From Kluyvera genomosp. 1 (GTDB lineage: Bacteria; Pseudomonadota; Gammaproteobacteria; Enterobacterales; Enterobacteriaceae): a stretch of DNA of 40,639 nt. Both the position numbers and the translations under genes were made by a program. The stretch lies in assembly GCF_001266615.1 (NCBI RefSeq), contig NZ_LGHZ01000048.1, forward strand, positions 1-40,639. The letters are read 5' to 3'. The notes under the pieces are model-generated. The model ran no database searches. It was not told the origin of the DNA and saw only the letters and a list, made by a program, of their open reading frames with translations. Each line of letters opens with the position of its first letter. Positions within the stretch are counted from its first letter, which is position 1. Shown in pieces: positions 18,312 through 29,151 of the stretch.

Positions 18312-18518
18312 CTCTGTTTCCTATTGGCTGCGTGCGGTTTTCCGTTCACAGGAAAAGGGGCATCATCTATCGCCTGACGAAAGGTGAACAGAACCCCGCA
18401 CTCAGTCGGTAAGTTCTGCTGAAAACCCACATCAGCTGTAACAACTGGCAGTAGCAATTCATCCCGAACCCGGTAGACTAACGCCACTTTTTCAGCGCTC
18501 TACTTATGAGTGCTTTGA

Positions 18519-20078
<1,560 letters not shown>

Positions 20079-20092
20079 TAGAAATGCACTTC

Positions 20093-20116
20093 GCGGGGCA
20101 CATTCTGCTGCCCCGC
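20093..20116. terminator. Hairpin between convergent murJ and flgN
   Basis: GCGGGGCA (20093-20100) and TGCCCCGC (20109-20116) form a perfect 8-bp stem with an 8-base loop. There is no T tract on either side, so it may be a bidirectional mRNA end or a non-classical terminator. Confidence 0.45.
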
Positions 20117-20121
20117 AAGCG

Positions 20122-20550
20122 TTAAACTGAGAATTTCTTCGCGCTACGCGCCAGGCCACCGCCTGCGGTTTGCCCATCTTTCCCGTAAAGCCCCGTTTCC
20201 TGGAACGGTTTGAGGACGTCAATCGCCTGCTGATTACGTTCAATCTGGCCTTCAAGCAACCAGCCGTTATGCTGATTCACGCGGCGCAGATGCTGTGTGG
20301 TATCGGTGATAGCCTGCCAGCGATCGCTGACATCTTCTTCGGCGTTTCGCTGTGCCGTTTGTTCGACCCGGCGCTGCTTCTCCAGATAATCTAACGTTGC
20401 CAACAGAGAGCTTTTCTCTTCCGTTATGCTGGCAAGTTGCAGGCCATTGACGTTGCCTGCGGAGAGCTGCTGCTGCTCAGCATCCATCACCTCTTTGAGT
20501 GAGTTGAGGATGCTGGTCATTTGGTCGAGAATTGCTGACAAACCGCTCAT
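20122..20550 (-). CDS. flgN: Flagellar export chaperone FlgN
   Basis: A 142-residue cytoplasmic chaperone (138 in E. coli) for the hook-filament junction proteins FlgK and FlgL, both encoded in this window. It is mostly helical, with an N-terminal coiled coil (MSGLSAILDQMTSILNSLKE) and the conserved NQHNGWLLEGQIERNQQAID segment near residue 95 that binds cargo. It follows flgM by five bases and should be co-transcribed from the sigma-28-type promoter ahead of flgM. Confidence 0.95.
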   Translation of the reverse strand: MSGLSAILDQMTSILNSLKEVMDAEQQQLSAGNVNGLQLASITEEKSSLLATLDYLEKQRRVEQTAQRNAEEDVSDRWQAITDTTQHLRRVNQHNGWLLEGQIERNQQAIDVLKPFQETGLYGKDGQTAGGGLARSAKKFSV

Positions 20551-20555
20551 CTTAT

Positions 20556-20849
20556 TTATTTACTCTGCAGATAATCTTGTGTGTCCTGGATTAATGCGTC
20601 GGCAATCTTACCGGTGTCCATTTTTAATTCGCCGTTGCGGATGGCGGTTTTCAGCTCTTCCACGCGAGCCATATTAATATCGCTGCTGCCGGAACGGGTT
20701 AATGCCGTCTGCGCATTGCTTAAGGTCACGCTCGCGCTGGTGGCGGTGGTGGTTTTATCCGCACGAGTTTTCTGCGCGCTGGCTTCCTGCGTTTCGCGCT
20801 GCTGTACGGGGGTAACCGCTTTCAGAGGTGATGTACGATCAATGCTCAT
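20556..20849 (-). CDS. flgM: Anti-sigma-28 factor FlgM
   Basis: A 97-residue protein, the E. coli length, that binds FliA (sigma-28) until the hook is finished and is then exported through the flagellar secretion system. The first half is Ser/Thr/Ala-rich and disordered. The second half holds the sigma-binding helices ([20 protein letters not shown] and [18 protein letters not shown]). A ribosome site, GAGGAAAG, precedes the ATG. It has its own sigma-28-type promoter in the flgA-flgM gap. Confidence 0.96.
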   Translation of the reverse strand: MSIDRTSPLKAVTPVQQRETQEASAQKTRADKTTTATSASVTLSNAQTALTRSGSSDINMARVEELKTAIRNGELKMDTGKIADALIQDTQDYLQSK

Positions 20850-20912
20850 GGTTCTTTCCTCATGGAGGCTCTTGTATGGCGCAGGCGCCGACTCTCATTA
20901 ATTGTTAATTAT

Positions 20913-20939
20913 CTATCGGCAACCGATACAGTTTCTTTA
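20913..20939 (-). promoter_or_regulatory. Sigma-28 (FliA) promoter of flgMN
   Basis: On the minus strand TAAAGAAA, an 11-base spacer and GCCGATAG match the sigma-28 consensus TAAAGTTT-N11-GCCGATAA at 13 of 16 or more positions. It lies about 65 bases before the flgM ATG, where the class 3 promoter is known. Confidence 0.88.
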
Positions 20940-20945
20940 TGACGT

Positions 20946-21605
20946 TTATAGATTAATCAGAATATTCCCATCAGTATTGACCTGTCCGCTCACAACCTGA
21001 CCAGACGGCATACGTACCCGCGCACTCTGCGCCACGGACGCATTGTTTAATGCCTGGCCTTCGCTGTTAATACTGAATCCTTCACCCTGCGCAATCACCA
21101 TCACCTTCTGCCCGGCCTTCACCCGCCATGACTGGCGTACCATCGACAGCTGAATCGGCTGTCCGATAGCGACATCCCGTAGGCTAATGGCATCTTCCGC
21201 CTGGGCCAGCGTCAGCATGGTTCGTGGCGGAAGCTGATCGAGTCGCCCGCGCATTAGGGTCACGCTTTGCGCCTCAATCGGTGAACCGCGCACGATTGGC
21301 GCAGCGGCAACCACGTAATCACCGATGGCCTGTACGCTAACCTGCAAATACTGTTTCGCATTCCCACACTGTGCCAGCACCGTGATATTTCCCCACAGGC
21401 GCGAATTCCCCGGCGTATTAAACGCAGGCTCGTCGCAGGCAAGCTTCAGGTTTTGCGCATTGCGCAAACTCACGCTGACCTCGTTGCTAAAGCCGGTTAG
21501 CCGCTGAGTAAAAAAATCGGTCAACTGTGTCTGGATATCAGCCGCCTGAACAAGTGGGCTAAAGGCCAGTAGCGCAGCGGTAAACGGGGCAATGAGCTGA
21601 CGCAT
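20946..21605 (-). CDS. flgA: Flagellar P-ring assembly chaperone FlgA
   Basis: A periplasmic chaperone of 219 residues (E. coli length) needed to assemble FlgI into the P ring. A Sec signal peptide ends at LVQA before ADIQTQLT. The C-terminal SAF-like domain is recognisable (APIVRGSPIEAQSVTLMRG, IGQPIQLSMVRQSWRV, GVNTDG-like QVNTDGNILINL). Two cysteines in the middle (LACDEP and AQCGN) may pair. It is divergent from flgB across a region with the FlhDC-type box. Confidence 0.96.
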   Translation of the reverse strand: MRQLIAPFTAALLAFSPLVQAADIQTQLTDFFTQRLTGFSNEVSVSLRNAQNLKLACDEPAFNTPGNSRLWGNITVLAQCGNAKQYLQVSVQAIGDYVVAAAPIVRGSPIEAQSVTLMRGRLDQLPPRTMLTLAQAEDAISLRDVAIGQPIQLSMVRQSWRVKAGQKVMVIAQGEGFSINSEGQALNNASVAQSARVRMPSGQVVSGQVNTDGNILINL

Positions 21606-21660
21606 GGAACACTCCAGTGGATGGCGAATGTACGCATTTTACCCAACTTGTTCCTACATC

Positions 21661-21700
21661 AACGCAATAAATAGCGACGCATATTGTGCTTATTCCAACG
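21661..21700. promoter_or_regulatory. FlhDC-type box between flgA and flgB
   Basis: AACGCAATAAATAGCG (21661-21676), a spacer of about 10 bases and TGCTTATTCCAACG (21687-21700) resemble the two inverted half-sites bound by FlhD4C2. The place, between divergent flgA and flgB, is that of the known class 2 control region. A -10-like TATAGC lies at 21729-21734 for flgB, and TAAAAT toward flgA. Confidence 0.82.
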
Positions 21701-21761
21701 ATGACGCGCAGGGGCGGAGAATTAAGCTTATAGCTGAAACTTTGCCATTAGCGGAGGAGAC

Positions 21762-22178
21762 ATGCTCGATAAACTCGATGCCGCACTACGTTTTCAGCAA
21801 GAAGCTCTAAACCTGCGCGCTGAGCGTCAGGAGATTCTGGCCGCCAATATTGCTAACGCCGATACCCCGGGGTATCAGGCGCGCGATATTGATTTTGCCA
21901 GTGAACTTAAAAAGGTCATGACGCGCGGGCGCGCGGAAAACAGCGGCGTTGCGCTGACCTTGACCTCTTCACGCCATATTCCCGCCCAGACAATTTCGAC
22001 ACCTGAAGCTGACCTGCTGTACCGCATTCCCGACCAGCCTGCGATGGATGGTAACACCGTCGATATGGACCGGGAACGTACGCAGTTTGCCGATAACAGC
22101 CTCCAGTACCAGACCGGGCTTACGGTTCTGGGCGGACAAATCAAGGGCATGATGAGTGTCCTGCAGCAGGGGAACTAA
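21762..22178 (+). CDS. flgB: Flagellar proximal rod protein FlgB
   Basis: A 138-residue rod subunit, the E. coli length, exported by the flagellar type III system. It has the N-terminal rod motif [18 protein letters not shown] and the C-terminal heptad-like helix ([20 protein letters not shown]) typical of axial proteins. GGAGGAG precedes the ATG. It is the first gene of the rightward flgBCDEFGHIJ operon; the stop is three bases before flgC. Confidence 0.97.
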   Translation: MLDKLDAALRFQQEALNLRAERQEILAANIANADTPGYQARDIDFASELKKVMTRGRAENSGVALTLTSSRHIPAQTISTPEADLLYRIPDQPAMDGNTVDMDRERTQFADNSLQYQTGLTVLGGQIKGMMSVLQQGN

Positions 22179-22181
22179 CCC

Positions 22182-22586
22182 ATGGCATTACTCAATATCT
22201 TCGACGTCGCGGGCTCTGCGCTAACTGCTCAGTCCAAACGTCTGAACGTGGCTGCCAGTAACCTGGCAAACGCCGACAGCGTGGCGGGGCCGGATGGGCA
22301 GCCGTATCGCGCTAAGCAGGTGGTTTTCCAGGTCGATGCGCCAGTCGGTGCCGCGACCGGCGGCGTGAAGGTGGCCGATGTGGTGGAAAGCCAGGAACCC
22401 GACAAGCTGGTCTATCAGCCGGGGAATCCGCTGGCGGATGCCAAGGGCTATGTCCGCATGCCGAACGTGGATGTCGTCGGTGAAATGGTTAACACCATGT
22501 CAGCGTCACGCAGCTATCAGGCGAACGTTGAGGTGCTGAATACCGTGAAAAGCATGATGCTCAAAACGCTGACGCTTGGACAATAA
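22182..22586 (+). CDS. flgC: Flagellar proximal rod protein FlgC
   Basis: A 134-residue rod subunit, the E. coli length. It has the conserved N-terminal helix with ASNLANADS and the C-terminal axial helix ([20 protein letters not shown]). It polymerises with FlgB, FlgF and FlgG to make the rod. The gene is spaced three bases after flgB and 11 bases before flgD. Confidence 0.97.
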   Translation: MALLNIFDVAGSALTAQSKRLNVAASNLANADSVAGPDGQPYRAKQVVFQVDAPVGAATGGVKVADVVESQEPDKLVYQPGNPLADAKGYVRMPNVDVVGEMVNTMSASRSYQANVEVLNTVKSMMLKTLTLGQ

Positions 22587-22597
22587 GGAGATAACCC

Positions 22598-23296
22598 ATG
22601 TCCGTCGTATCCAATATTAATGACACTTCCAGCAGCCAGGCGGCGTCCTCATCATCATCGGTGAGCAGCACCGGCACCAACAGCTCTTCAGATCTGCAAA
22701 GTAGCTTTCTGACGCTGCTGGTGGCACAGCTGAAAAACCAGGACCCAACCAACCCGCTGCAAAACAACGAACTGACTTCACAGCTGGCGCAGATCAGCAC
22801 CCTGAGCGGTATTGAGAAGCTCAACACCACGCTGGGTTCCATCTCCGGACAAATCGATAGCAGCCAGTCTCTGCAGGCAAGCTCATTGGTCGGTCACGGC
22901 GTGATGATCCCAGGCTCGACCATTCTTGCGGGCAAAAACAGTACCAGCGAAAGCGTGGATACCACGCCGTTTGGTATTGAGCTGACGCAAGCAGCAGAAA
23001 AGGTCACCGCCACCATCACCGATGGCAACGGCAAAGTGATCCGTACGCTGAACATGGGCGCGCAGACCGCGGGCGTTCATACCTTTACCTGGGACGGCAA
23101 ACTGGACGATGGCACGGCGGCACCGGATGGCGCTTACAACATCAGCTTTGCAGCGAGTCAGGGCACCACGCAGCTGGTGGTCCAGCCGCTGCAGTTTGCT
23201 CTGGTGCAGGGCGTTACCTTGGGCAAAGACGGAAACAAACTGGATTTGGGAACTTACGGCACTACCACGCTGGATCAGGTTCGCCAGATTATTTAA
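22598..23296 (+). CDS. flgD: Flagellar hook-capping scaffold FlgD
   Basis: A 232-residue protein (about 231 in E. coli) that caps the growing hook and is discarded when the hook is complete. The N-terminal region is Ser-rich (residues 8-30), then comes the conserved SSFLTLLVAQLKNQDPTNPL motif. The C-terminal half has the FlgD Ig-like/Tudor fold (DGNGKVIRTLNMGAQTAG, FTWDGKLDDGTAAPDGAYNI). AAGGAG precedes the ATG. A structured 106-base gap separates it from flgE. Confidence 0.96.
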   Translation: MSVVSNINDTSSSQAASSSSSVSSTGTNSSSDLQSSFLTLLVAQLKNQDPTNPLQNNELTSQLAQISTLSGIEKLNTTLGSISGQIDSSQSLQASSLVGHGVMIPGSTILAGKNSTSESVDTTPFGIELTQAAEKVTATITDGNGKVIRTLNMGAQTAGVHTFTWDGKLDDGTAAPDGAYNISFAASQGTTQLVVQPLQFALVQGVTLGKDGNKLDLGTYGTTTLDQVRQII

Positions 23297-23315
23297 GCCT
23301 TGATGCGCGCGGTCT

Positions 23316-23368
23316 TTCAAGCCGCTTCGGCGGCTGGGGCAATCCCCCAGGCCCTGATGGGACTTGAA
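23316..23368 (+). other. Three-hairpin element between flgD and flgE
   Basis: Three consecutive stems are visible: AGCCGC-TTCG-GCGGCT (23320-23335, a UUCG tetraloop), CTGGGG/CCCCAG (23334-23350) and CCC/GGG around TGAT (352-361 of the same block). TTCAAG (23316-23321) and CTTGAA (23363-23368) could close around all of them. There is no T tract, so it looks like an mRNA processing, stability or expression-step element rather than a terminator. Confidence 0.6.
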
Positions 23369-23402
23369 TGATGCTGCGTATCACTATTTCAGGAGAGACG
23401 TA

Positions 23403-24668
23403 ATGGCCTTTTCACAAGCGGTCAGCGGTTTAAACGCGGCTGCCACTAACCTCGATGTTATCGGCAACAACATCGCCAACTCCGCGACCTACGGGTTCAA
23501 ATCCGGCTCGGCGTCGTTTGCCGATATGTTCGCCGGCTCCAAAGTGGGTTTGGGCGTAAAAGTTGCCGGGATCACCCAGGACTTCACCGACGGCACCACC
23601 ACCAGTACCGGTCGCGCGCTGGACGTGGCGATCAGTCAGAACGGTTTCTTCCGTCTGGTTGATACCAACGGGGCGGTGTACTACAGCCGTAACGGCCAGT
23701 TCTCGCTCGATGAGAACCGGAATCTGGTGAACTCACAGGGGCTGAACCTGACCGGCTACCCGGCCAGCGGTACGCCGCCAACCATTCAGCAGGGTGCGAA
23801 CCCGGTGGCGCTGTCGATTCCTAACACCTTGATGTCGGCAAAAGCGTCAACCACCGGCACCATGCAGATGAACCTGAACTCGACGGATGACGTCATTACC
23901 AAAACGTTCAATGCAAGCGACCCGGATACCTACAGCAAAAAAGGGACTGTGACCGTCTATGACAGTCTAGGTAACTCTCACGATCTGAACGTTTATTATG
24001 TGAAAACGGCTGAGAACAAGTGGGACGTCTATACCCAGGATACCAGCGTGAGCGGTGCCGCAGCAGTTAAGGCCGCGCAGATGGCGTTTAACTCCAGCGG
24101 TACGCTGGACACGGTATCGAACTATATCGACGATCCGGCCAACCCGGGAACACTGATTCTGGATACGGCAAATGCCAACCCAGAAATCGCCATCAACGTG
24201 GCTTCACTCAACGGCTCCGTTGCGGGCACCTTCAACCTCAGCTTCCTCAACTCCATGCAGCAGAACACCGGTTCCAGCGATGTGGTGGCGACCACTCAGA
24301 ACGGCTACGCGCCGGGCAGCCTGGTGAGCTATCAGGTCAACGACGATGGCTCGGTGGTCGGGAACTACTCCAACCGTCAAAGCCAGCTGCTGGGACAGAT
24401 TGTGTTGGCGAACTTCTCCAACACCGGCGGCCTGCAGTCGGAAGGCGACAACGTCTGGTCGGCAACCCAGTCGTCCGGCGTGGCGCTGCTGGGTACCGCG
24501 GGTACCGGTAACTTCGGTTCGCTGACCAACGGTGCGCTGGAGGCTTCCAACGTCGATCTGAGTAAAGAACTGGTGAACATGATTGTGGCGCAGCGTAACT
24601 ACCAGTCGAATGCGCAGACCATCAAAACCCAGGATCAGATCCTCAACACGCTGGTTAACCTGCGTTAA
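23403..24668 (+). CDS. flgE: Flagellar hook protein FlgE
   Basis: The hook subunit, 421 residues, about 19 longer than the E. coli protein (402). The N-terminal axial motif (LDVIGNNIANSATYGFKSG) and C-terminal helix (ELVNMIVAQRNYQSNAQTIK) are conserved. The extra length lies in the surface-exposed middle (about residues 160-280), where hook proteins usually vary. ATG at 23403 follows AGGAGAGACGTA and matches family MAFSQAVSGL; the frame extends upstream to 23364 without homology. Confidence 0.97.
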   Translation: MAFSQAVSGLNAAATNLDVIGNNIANSATYGFKSGSASFADMFAGSKVGLGVKVAGITQDFTDGTTTSTGRALDVAISQNGFFRLVDTNGAVYYSRNGQFSLDENRNLVNSQGLNLTGYPASGTPPTIQQGANPVALSIPNTLMSAKASTTGTMQMNLNSTDDVITKTFNASDPDTYSKKGTVTVYDSLGNSHDLNVYYVKTAENKWDVYTQDTSVSGAAAVKAAQMAFNSSGTLDTVSNYIDDPANPGTLILDTANANPEIAINVASLNGSVAGTFNLSFLNSMQQNTGSSDVVATTQNGYAPGSLVSYQVNDDGSVVGNYSNRQSQLLGQIVLANFSNTGGLQSEGDNVWSATQSSGVALLGTAGTGNFGSLTNGALEASNVDLSKELVNMIVAQRNYQSNAQTIKTQDQILNTLVNLR

Positions 24669-24688
24669 TTCTCTAACAGGGTGACGTC

Positions 24689-26235
<1,547 letters not shown>

Positions 26236-26240
26236 AGGGA

Positions 26241-26302
26241 TGGCCCCGCTTAGCCGGGCTACAAGAGAGTGAGTAGCCCGGCTGAGCGCAGCGATGCCGG
26301 GA
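26241..26302. repeat. REP-like inverted pair between flgG and flgH
   Basis: AGCCGGGCTAC (26252-26262) and GTAGCCCGGCT (26273-26283) form a perfect 11-bp inverted repeat with a 10-base loop. The second arm continues GAGCGCAGCGATGCCGGGATG, itself a REP-style imperfect palindrome. It lies inside the flg operon, so it would be transcribed and could form a stable stem between flgG and flgH. Confidence 0.75.
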
Positions 26303-26330
26303 TGTTCCTGAGATTCAGAAGAAGAAAGCA

Positions 26331-27029
26331 ATGCAAAAATCCGCAGCGTTTCGTTTTCCGCTTTTAACCCTCGTCGCCATCAGCGTCGCGGGATGTGCCC
26401 TGATCCCGACCAAACCTTTGGTGGAAGGGGCGACGACGGCACAGCCGATCCCCGGTCCGGTACCGGTGGTGAACGGTTCTATCTTCCAGACCGCGCAGCC
26501 GATTAACTACGGCTATCAACCGCTGTTTGAAGACCGACGTCCGCGCAATATCGGCGATACGCTGACGATTGTGCTGCAAGAAAACGTCAGCGCGAGCAAA
26601 AGCTCGTCGGCGAATGCCAGCCGCGATGGCAAAACTAACTTTGGCTTTGACACCGTGCCGCGCTATCTGCAGGGCCTGTTTGGCAATGAGCGTGCCGATG
26701 TGGAAGCGTCCGGTGGCAACACCTTTAACGGCAAAGGCGGCGCGAACGCCAGCAACACCTTCAGCGGGACGTTAACCGTGACGGTGGATCAGGTGTTGGT
26801 CAACGGTAACCTGCACGTCGTGGGCGAGAAACAGATAGCGATTAACCAGGGAACCGAATTTATCCGCTTCTCAGGTGTCGTTAACCCGCGCACCATCAGC
26901 GGCAGCAACACCGTTCCATCAACGCAGGTGGCGGATGCTCGCATCGAATACGTGGGTAATGGCTACATCAACGAAGCACAGAATATGGGCTGGCTGCAGC
27001 GTTTCTTCCTTAACTTGTCGCCGATGTAA
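26331..27029 (+). CDS. flgH: Flagellar L-ring lipoprotein FlgH
   Basis: The outer-membrane ring subunit, 232 residues, the E. coli length. The lipoprotein signal peptide ends at VAGC (lipobox ISVAGC) near residue 22. Conserved FlgH blocks include [20 protein letters not shown] and the C-terminal [20 protein letters not shown]. The L ring with FlgI's P ring forms the bushing around the rod. GAAGAAAG precedes the ATG. Confidence 0.97.
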   Translation: MQKSAAFRFPLLTLVAISVAGCALIPTKPLVEGATTAQPIPGPVPVVNGSIFQTAQPINYGYQPLFEDRRPRNIGDTLTIVLQENVSASKSSSANASRDGKTNFGFDTVPRYLQGLFGNERADVEASGGNTFNGKGGANASNTFSGTLTVTVDQVLVNGNLHVVGEKQIAINQGTEFIRFSGVVNPRTISGSNTVPSTQVADARIEYVGNGYINEAQNMGWLQRFFLNLSPM

Positions 27030-27040
27030 CGAGGTGAATT

Positions 27041-28138
27041 ATGTTTAAAACTCTGCTAACTCTGGCGCTGGTGCTGGTCACCGGCCTGGCTCATGCCGAA
27101 CGTATTCGCGATCTCACCAGCGTGCAAGGGGTGCGAGAAAACTCCCTTATCGGCTACGGCCTGGTGGTGGGGCTGGATGGTACTGGTGACCAGACGACGC
27201 AAACGCCGTTTACCACCCAAAGCCTTAACAACATGCTGTCGCAGCTGGGCATTACCGTGCCAGCGGGCACCAACATGCAGCTGAAAAATGTGGCGGCGGT
27301 CATGGTCACCGCGCAGCTCCCGGCGTTTGGTCGCCAGGGGCAGACTATCGACGTTGTGGTTTCATCGATGGGTAACGCCAAAAGCTTACGCGGCGGAACG
27401 CTGTTGATGACCCCAATGAAGGGCGTTGATAGCCAGGTCTACGCGCTGGCACAGGGGAACATCCTGGTCGGTGGTGCGGGCGCGGCGGCAGGCGGCAGCA
27501 GCGTGCAGGTTAACCAGCTGAACGGTGGCCGTATCACCGGTGGCGCAACCATTGAGCGCGAACTGCCAACCCAGTTTGGCGCCGGGAACACCATTAACCT
27601 GCAGCTTAATGATGACGATTTCACCATGGCACAGCAGATTGCCGACACCATCAACCGTCGCAGCAGCCTGGGTAACGCCACGGCGCTGGATGCGCGTACC
27701 GTTCAGGTGCGTGCGCCAACCGGCGGCAGTGGGCAGGTGCGCCTGCTGGCGGATATTCAGAACCTTGAAGTCGGCCTCGCGCCGCAGGATGCGAAAATCA
27801 TCATTAACTCGCGTACCGGTTCTGTGGTCATGAACCGTGAAGTGACGCTGGATAGTTGTGCTGTGGCGCAGGGCAACCTGTCGGTCACCGTCAACCGTTC
27901 CGCGCAGGTCAATCAGCCGGATACGCCGTTTGCCGGTGGCAGAACCGTGGTGACACCGCAAACCCAGATCGACTTGCGTCAAAGCGGCGGCTCGCTGCAG
28001 AGCATTCGTGCTTCCGCCAATCTCAACAATGTGGTCCGTGCGCTTAATGCGCTGGGCGCAACGCCGATGGATCTGATGTCCATCATCCAGGCGATGCAAA
28101 GCGCAGGCTGTCTGCGGGCGAAAGTGGAGATTGTCTAA
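27041..28138 (+). CDS. flgI: Flagellar P-ring protein FlgI
   Basis: The periplasmic P-ring subunit, 365 residues, the E. coli length. A Sec signal peptide ends at LAHA before [15 protein letters not shown]. Two cysteines (in LDSCAVAQ and SAGCLRAK) match the pair joined by DsbA in E. coli. Assembly needs FlgA. The stop TAA overlaps the flgJ start (shared base 28138), indicating coupling. Confidence 0.97.
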   Translation: MFKTLLTLALVLVTGLAHAERIRDLTSVQGVRENSLIGYGLVVGLDGTGDQTTQTPFTTQSLNNMLSQLGITVPAGTNMQLKNVAAVMVTAQLPAFGRQGQTIDVVVSSMGNAKSLRGGTLLMTPMKGVDSQVYALAQGNILVGGAGAAAGGSSVQVNQLNGGRITGGATIERELPTQFGAGNTINLQLNDDDFTMAQQIADTINRRSSLGNATALDARTVQVRAPTGGSGQVRLLADIQNLEVGLAPQDAKIIINSRTGSVVMNREVTLDSCAVAQGNLSVTVNRSAQVNQPDTPFAGGRTVVTPQTQIDLRQSGGSLQSIRASANLNNVVRALNALGATPMDLMSIIQAMQSAGCLRAKVEIV

Positions 28139-29088
28139 TGTTGACTGACAGCAAATTACTGGCCAGCGCCGCCTGGGACTCGCAGTCGCTAAATGAGCTC
28201 AAGACCAAAGCTGGGCAGGATCCGCAGGCGAATCTGCGGCCTGTGGCGCGTCAGGTTGAAGGCATGTTCGTGCAGATGATGCTGAAAAGCATGCGCGAAA
28301 CCCTGCCGAAAGATGGTCTTTTCAGCAGTGACCAGACTCGACTCTACACCAGTATGTATGACCAGCAAATCGCCCAGCAGATGACCGCGGGTAAGGGCCT
28401 TGGCCTTGCAGAGGAGATGGTCAAACAGCTGTCAGCACAACAAAGTGAACCGGCCGAAAACGTCGGCCAGGTACCAATGAAGTTCGATATGCAGACGATA
28501 ACCAGCTACCAGAATGCGGCGTTGACGCAGATGGTGCGTAAAGCGCTGCCAAAAGCGCCGGACAGCAGCGATACCCCGCTGTCCGGCGATTCGAAGGACT
28601 TCCTTGCCCAGCTCTCTCTGCCCGCGCGTTTAGCGAGTGAGCAGAGCGGTATTCCACATCACCTGATTCTGGCGCAGGCTGCGCTGGAGTCCGGCTGGGG
28701 GCAGCGGCAGATCCGTCGTGAAAACGGCGAGCCGAGCTTCAACCTGTTTGGCGTTAAAGCTTCCGGCGACTGGAAGGGCAAAGTCACTGAGATAACGACC
28801 ACCGAGTTTGAAAACGGTGAGGCGAAGAAGGTCAAAGCCAAATTCCGCGTTTACAGCTCGTACCTGGAAGCGTTGTCGGACTACGTCGGCCTGCTGACTC
28901 GCAATCCGCGCTATGCCGCAGTGACTTCGGCATCGACCGCAGAGCAGGGGGCGCAGGCGTTGCAAAACGCCGGATACGCCACCGATCCGCAATACGCGCG
29001 TAAATTAACCAGCATGATTCAACAGTTGAAATCGATGAGCGAGAAGGTCAGTAACACCTACCGCAACGATCTCGAAAATCTGTTCTGA
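28138..29088 (+). CDS. flgJ: Flagellar rod-cap and peptidoglycan hydrolase FlgJ
   Basis: A two-domain periplasmic protein of 316 residues (313 in E. coli). The N-terminal half scaffolds rod assembly (LRPVARQVEGMFVQMMLKSM, YDQQIAQQM). The C-terminal half is a glycoside hydrolase 73 muramidase/glucosaminidase; the catalytic glutamate is in AQAALESGWGQRQI. A conserved tyrosine-containing RVYSSYLEALSDY motif follows. A short Ala/Ser/Asp-rich linker (about 130-150) joins the halves. It has an ATG start overlapping flgI. Confidence 0.97.
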   Translation: MLTDSKLLASAAWDSQSLNELKTKAGQDPQANLRPVARQVEGMFVQMMLKSMRETLPKDGLFSSDQTRLYTSMYDQQIAQQMTAGKGLGLAEEMVKQLSAQQSEPAENVGQVPMKFDMQTITSYQNAALTQMVRKALPKAPDSSDTPLSGDSKDFLAQLSLPARLASEQSGIPHHLILAQAALESGWGQRQIRRENGEPSFNLFGVKASGDWKGKVTEITTTEFENGEAKKVKAKFRVYSSYLEALSDYVGLLTRNPRYAAVTSASTAEQGAQALQNAGYATDPQYARKLTSMIQQLKSMSEKVSNTYRNDLENLF

Positions 29089-29094
29089 TTTGCC

Positions 29095-29121
29095 TCAAGT
29101 TTGCAGTCTGCCATCCGATAA
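29095..29121 (+). promoter_or_regulatory. Sigma-28 (FliA) promoter of flgKL
   Basis: TCAAGTTT (29095-29102), an 11-base spacer and TCCGATAA (29114-29121) match the sigma-28 consensus TAAAGTTT-N11-GCCGATAA with two mismatches. It lies in the flgJ-flgK gap where the class 3 flgKL promoter is known. Confidence 0.88.
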
Positions 29122-29151
29122 GTAATACCATGGCCTTAAGAAGGAGCGTTC

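Noticed and set aside
27386-28099. 237-residue ORF antisense to flgI
   Set aside because: It lies wholly within flgI, which is intact and conserved; there is no promoter or ribosome site.
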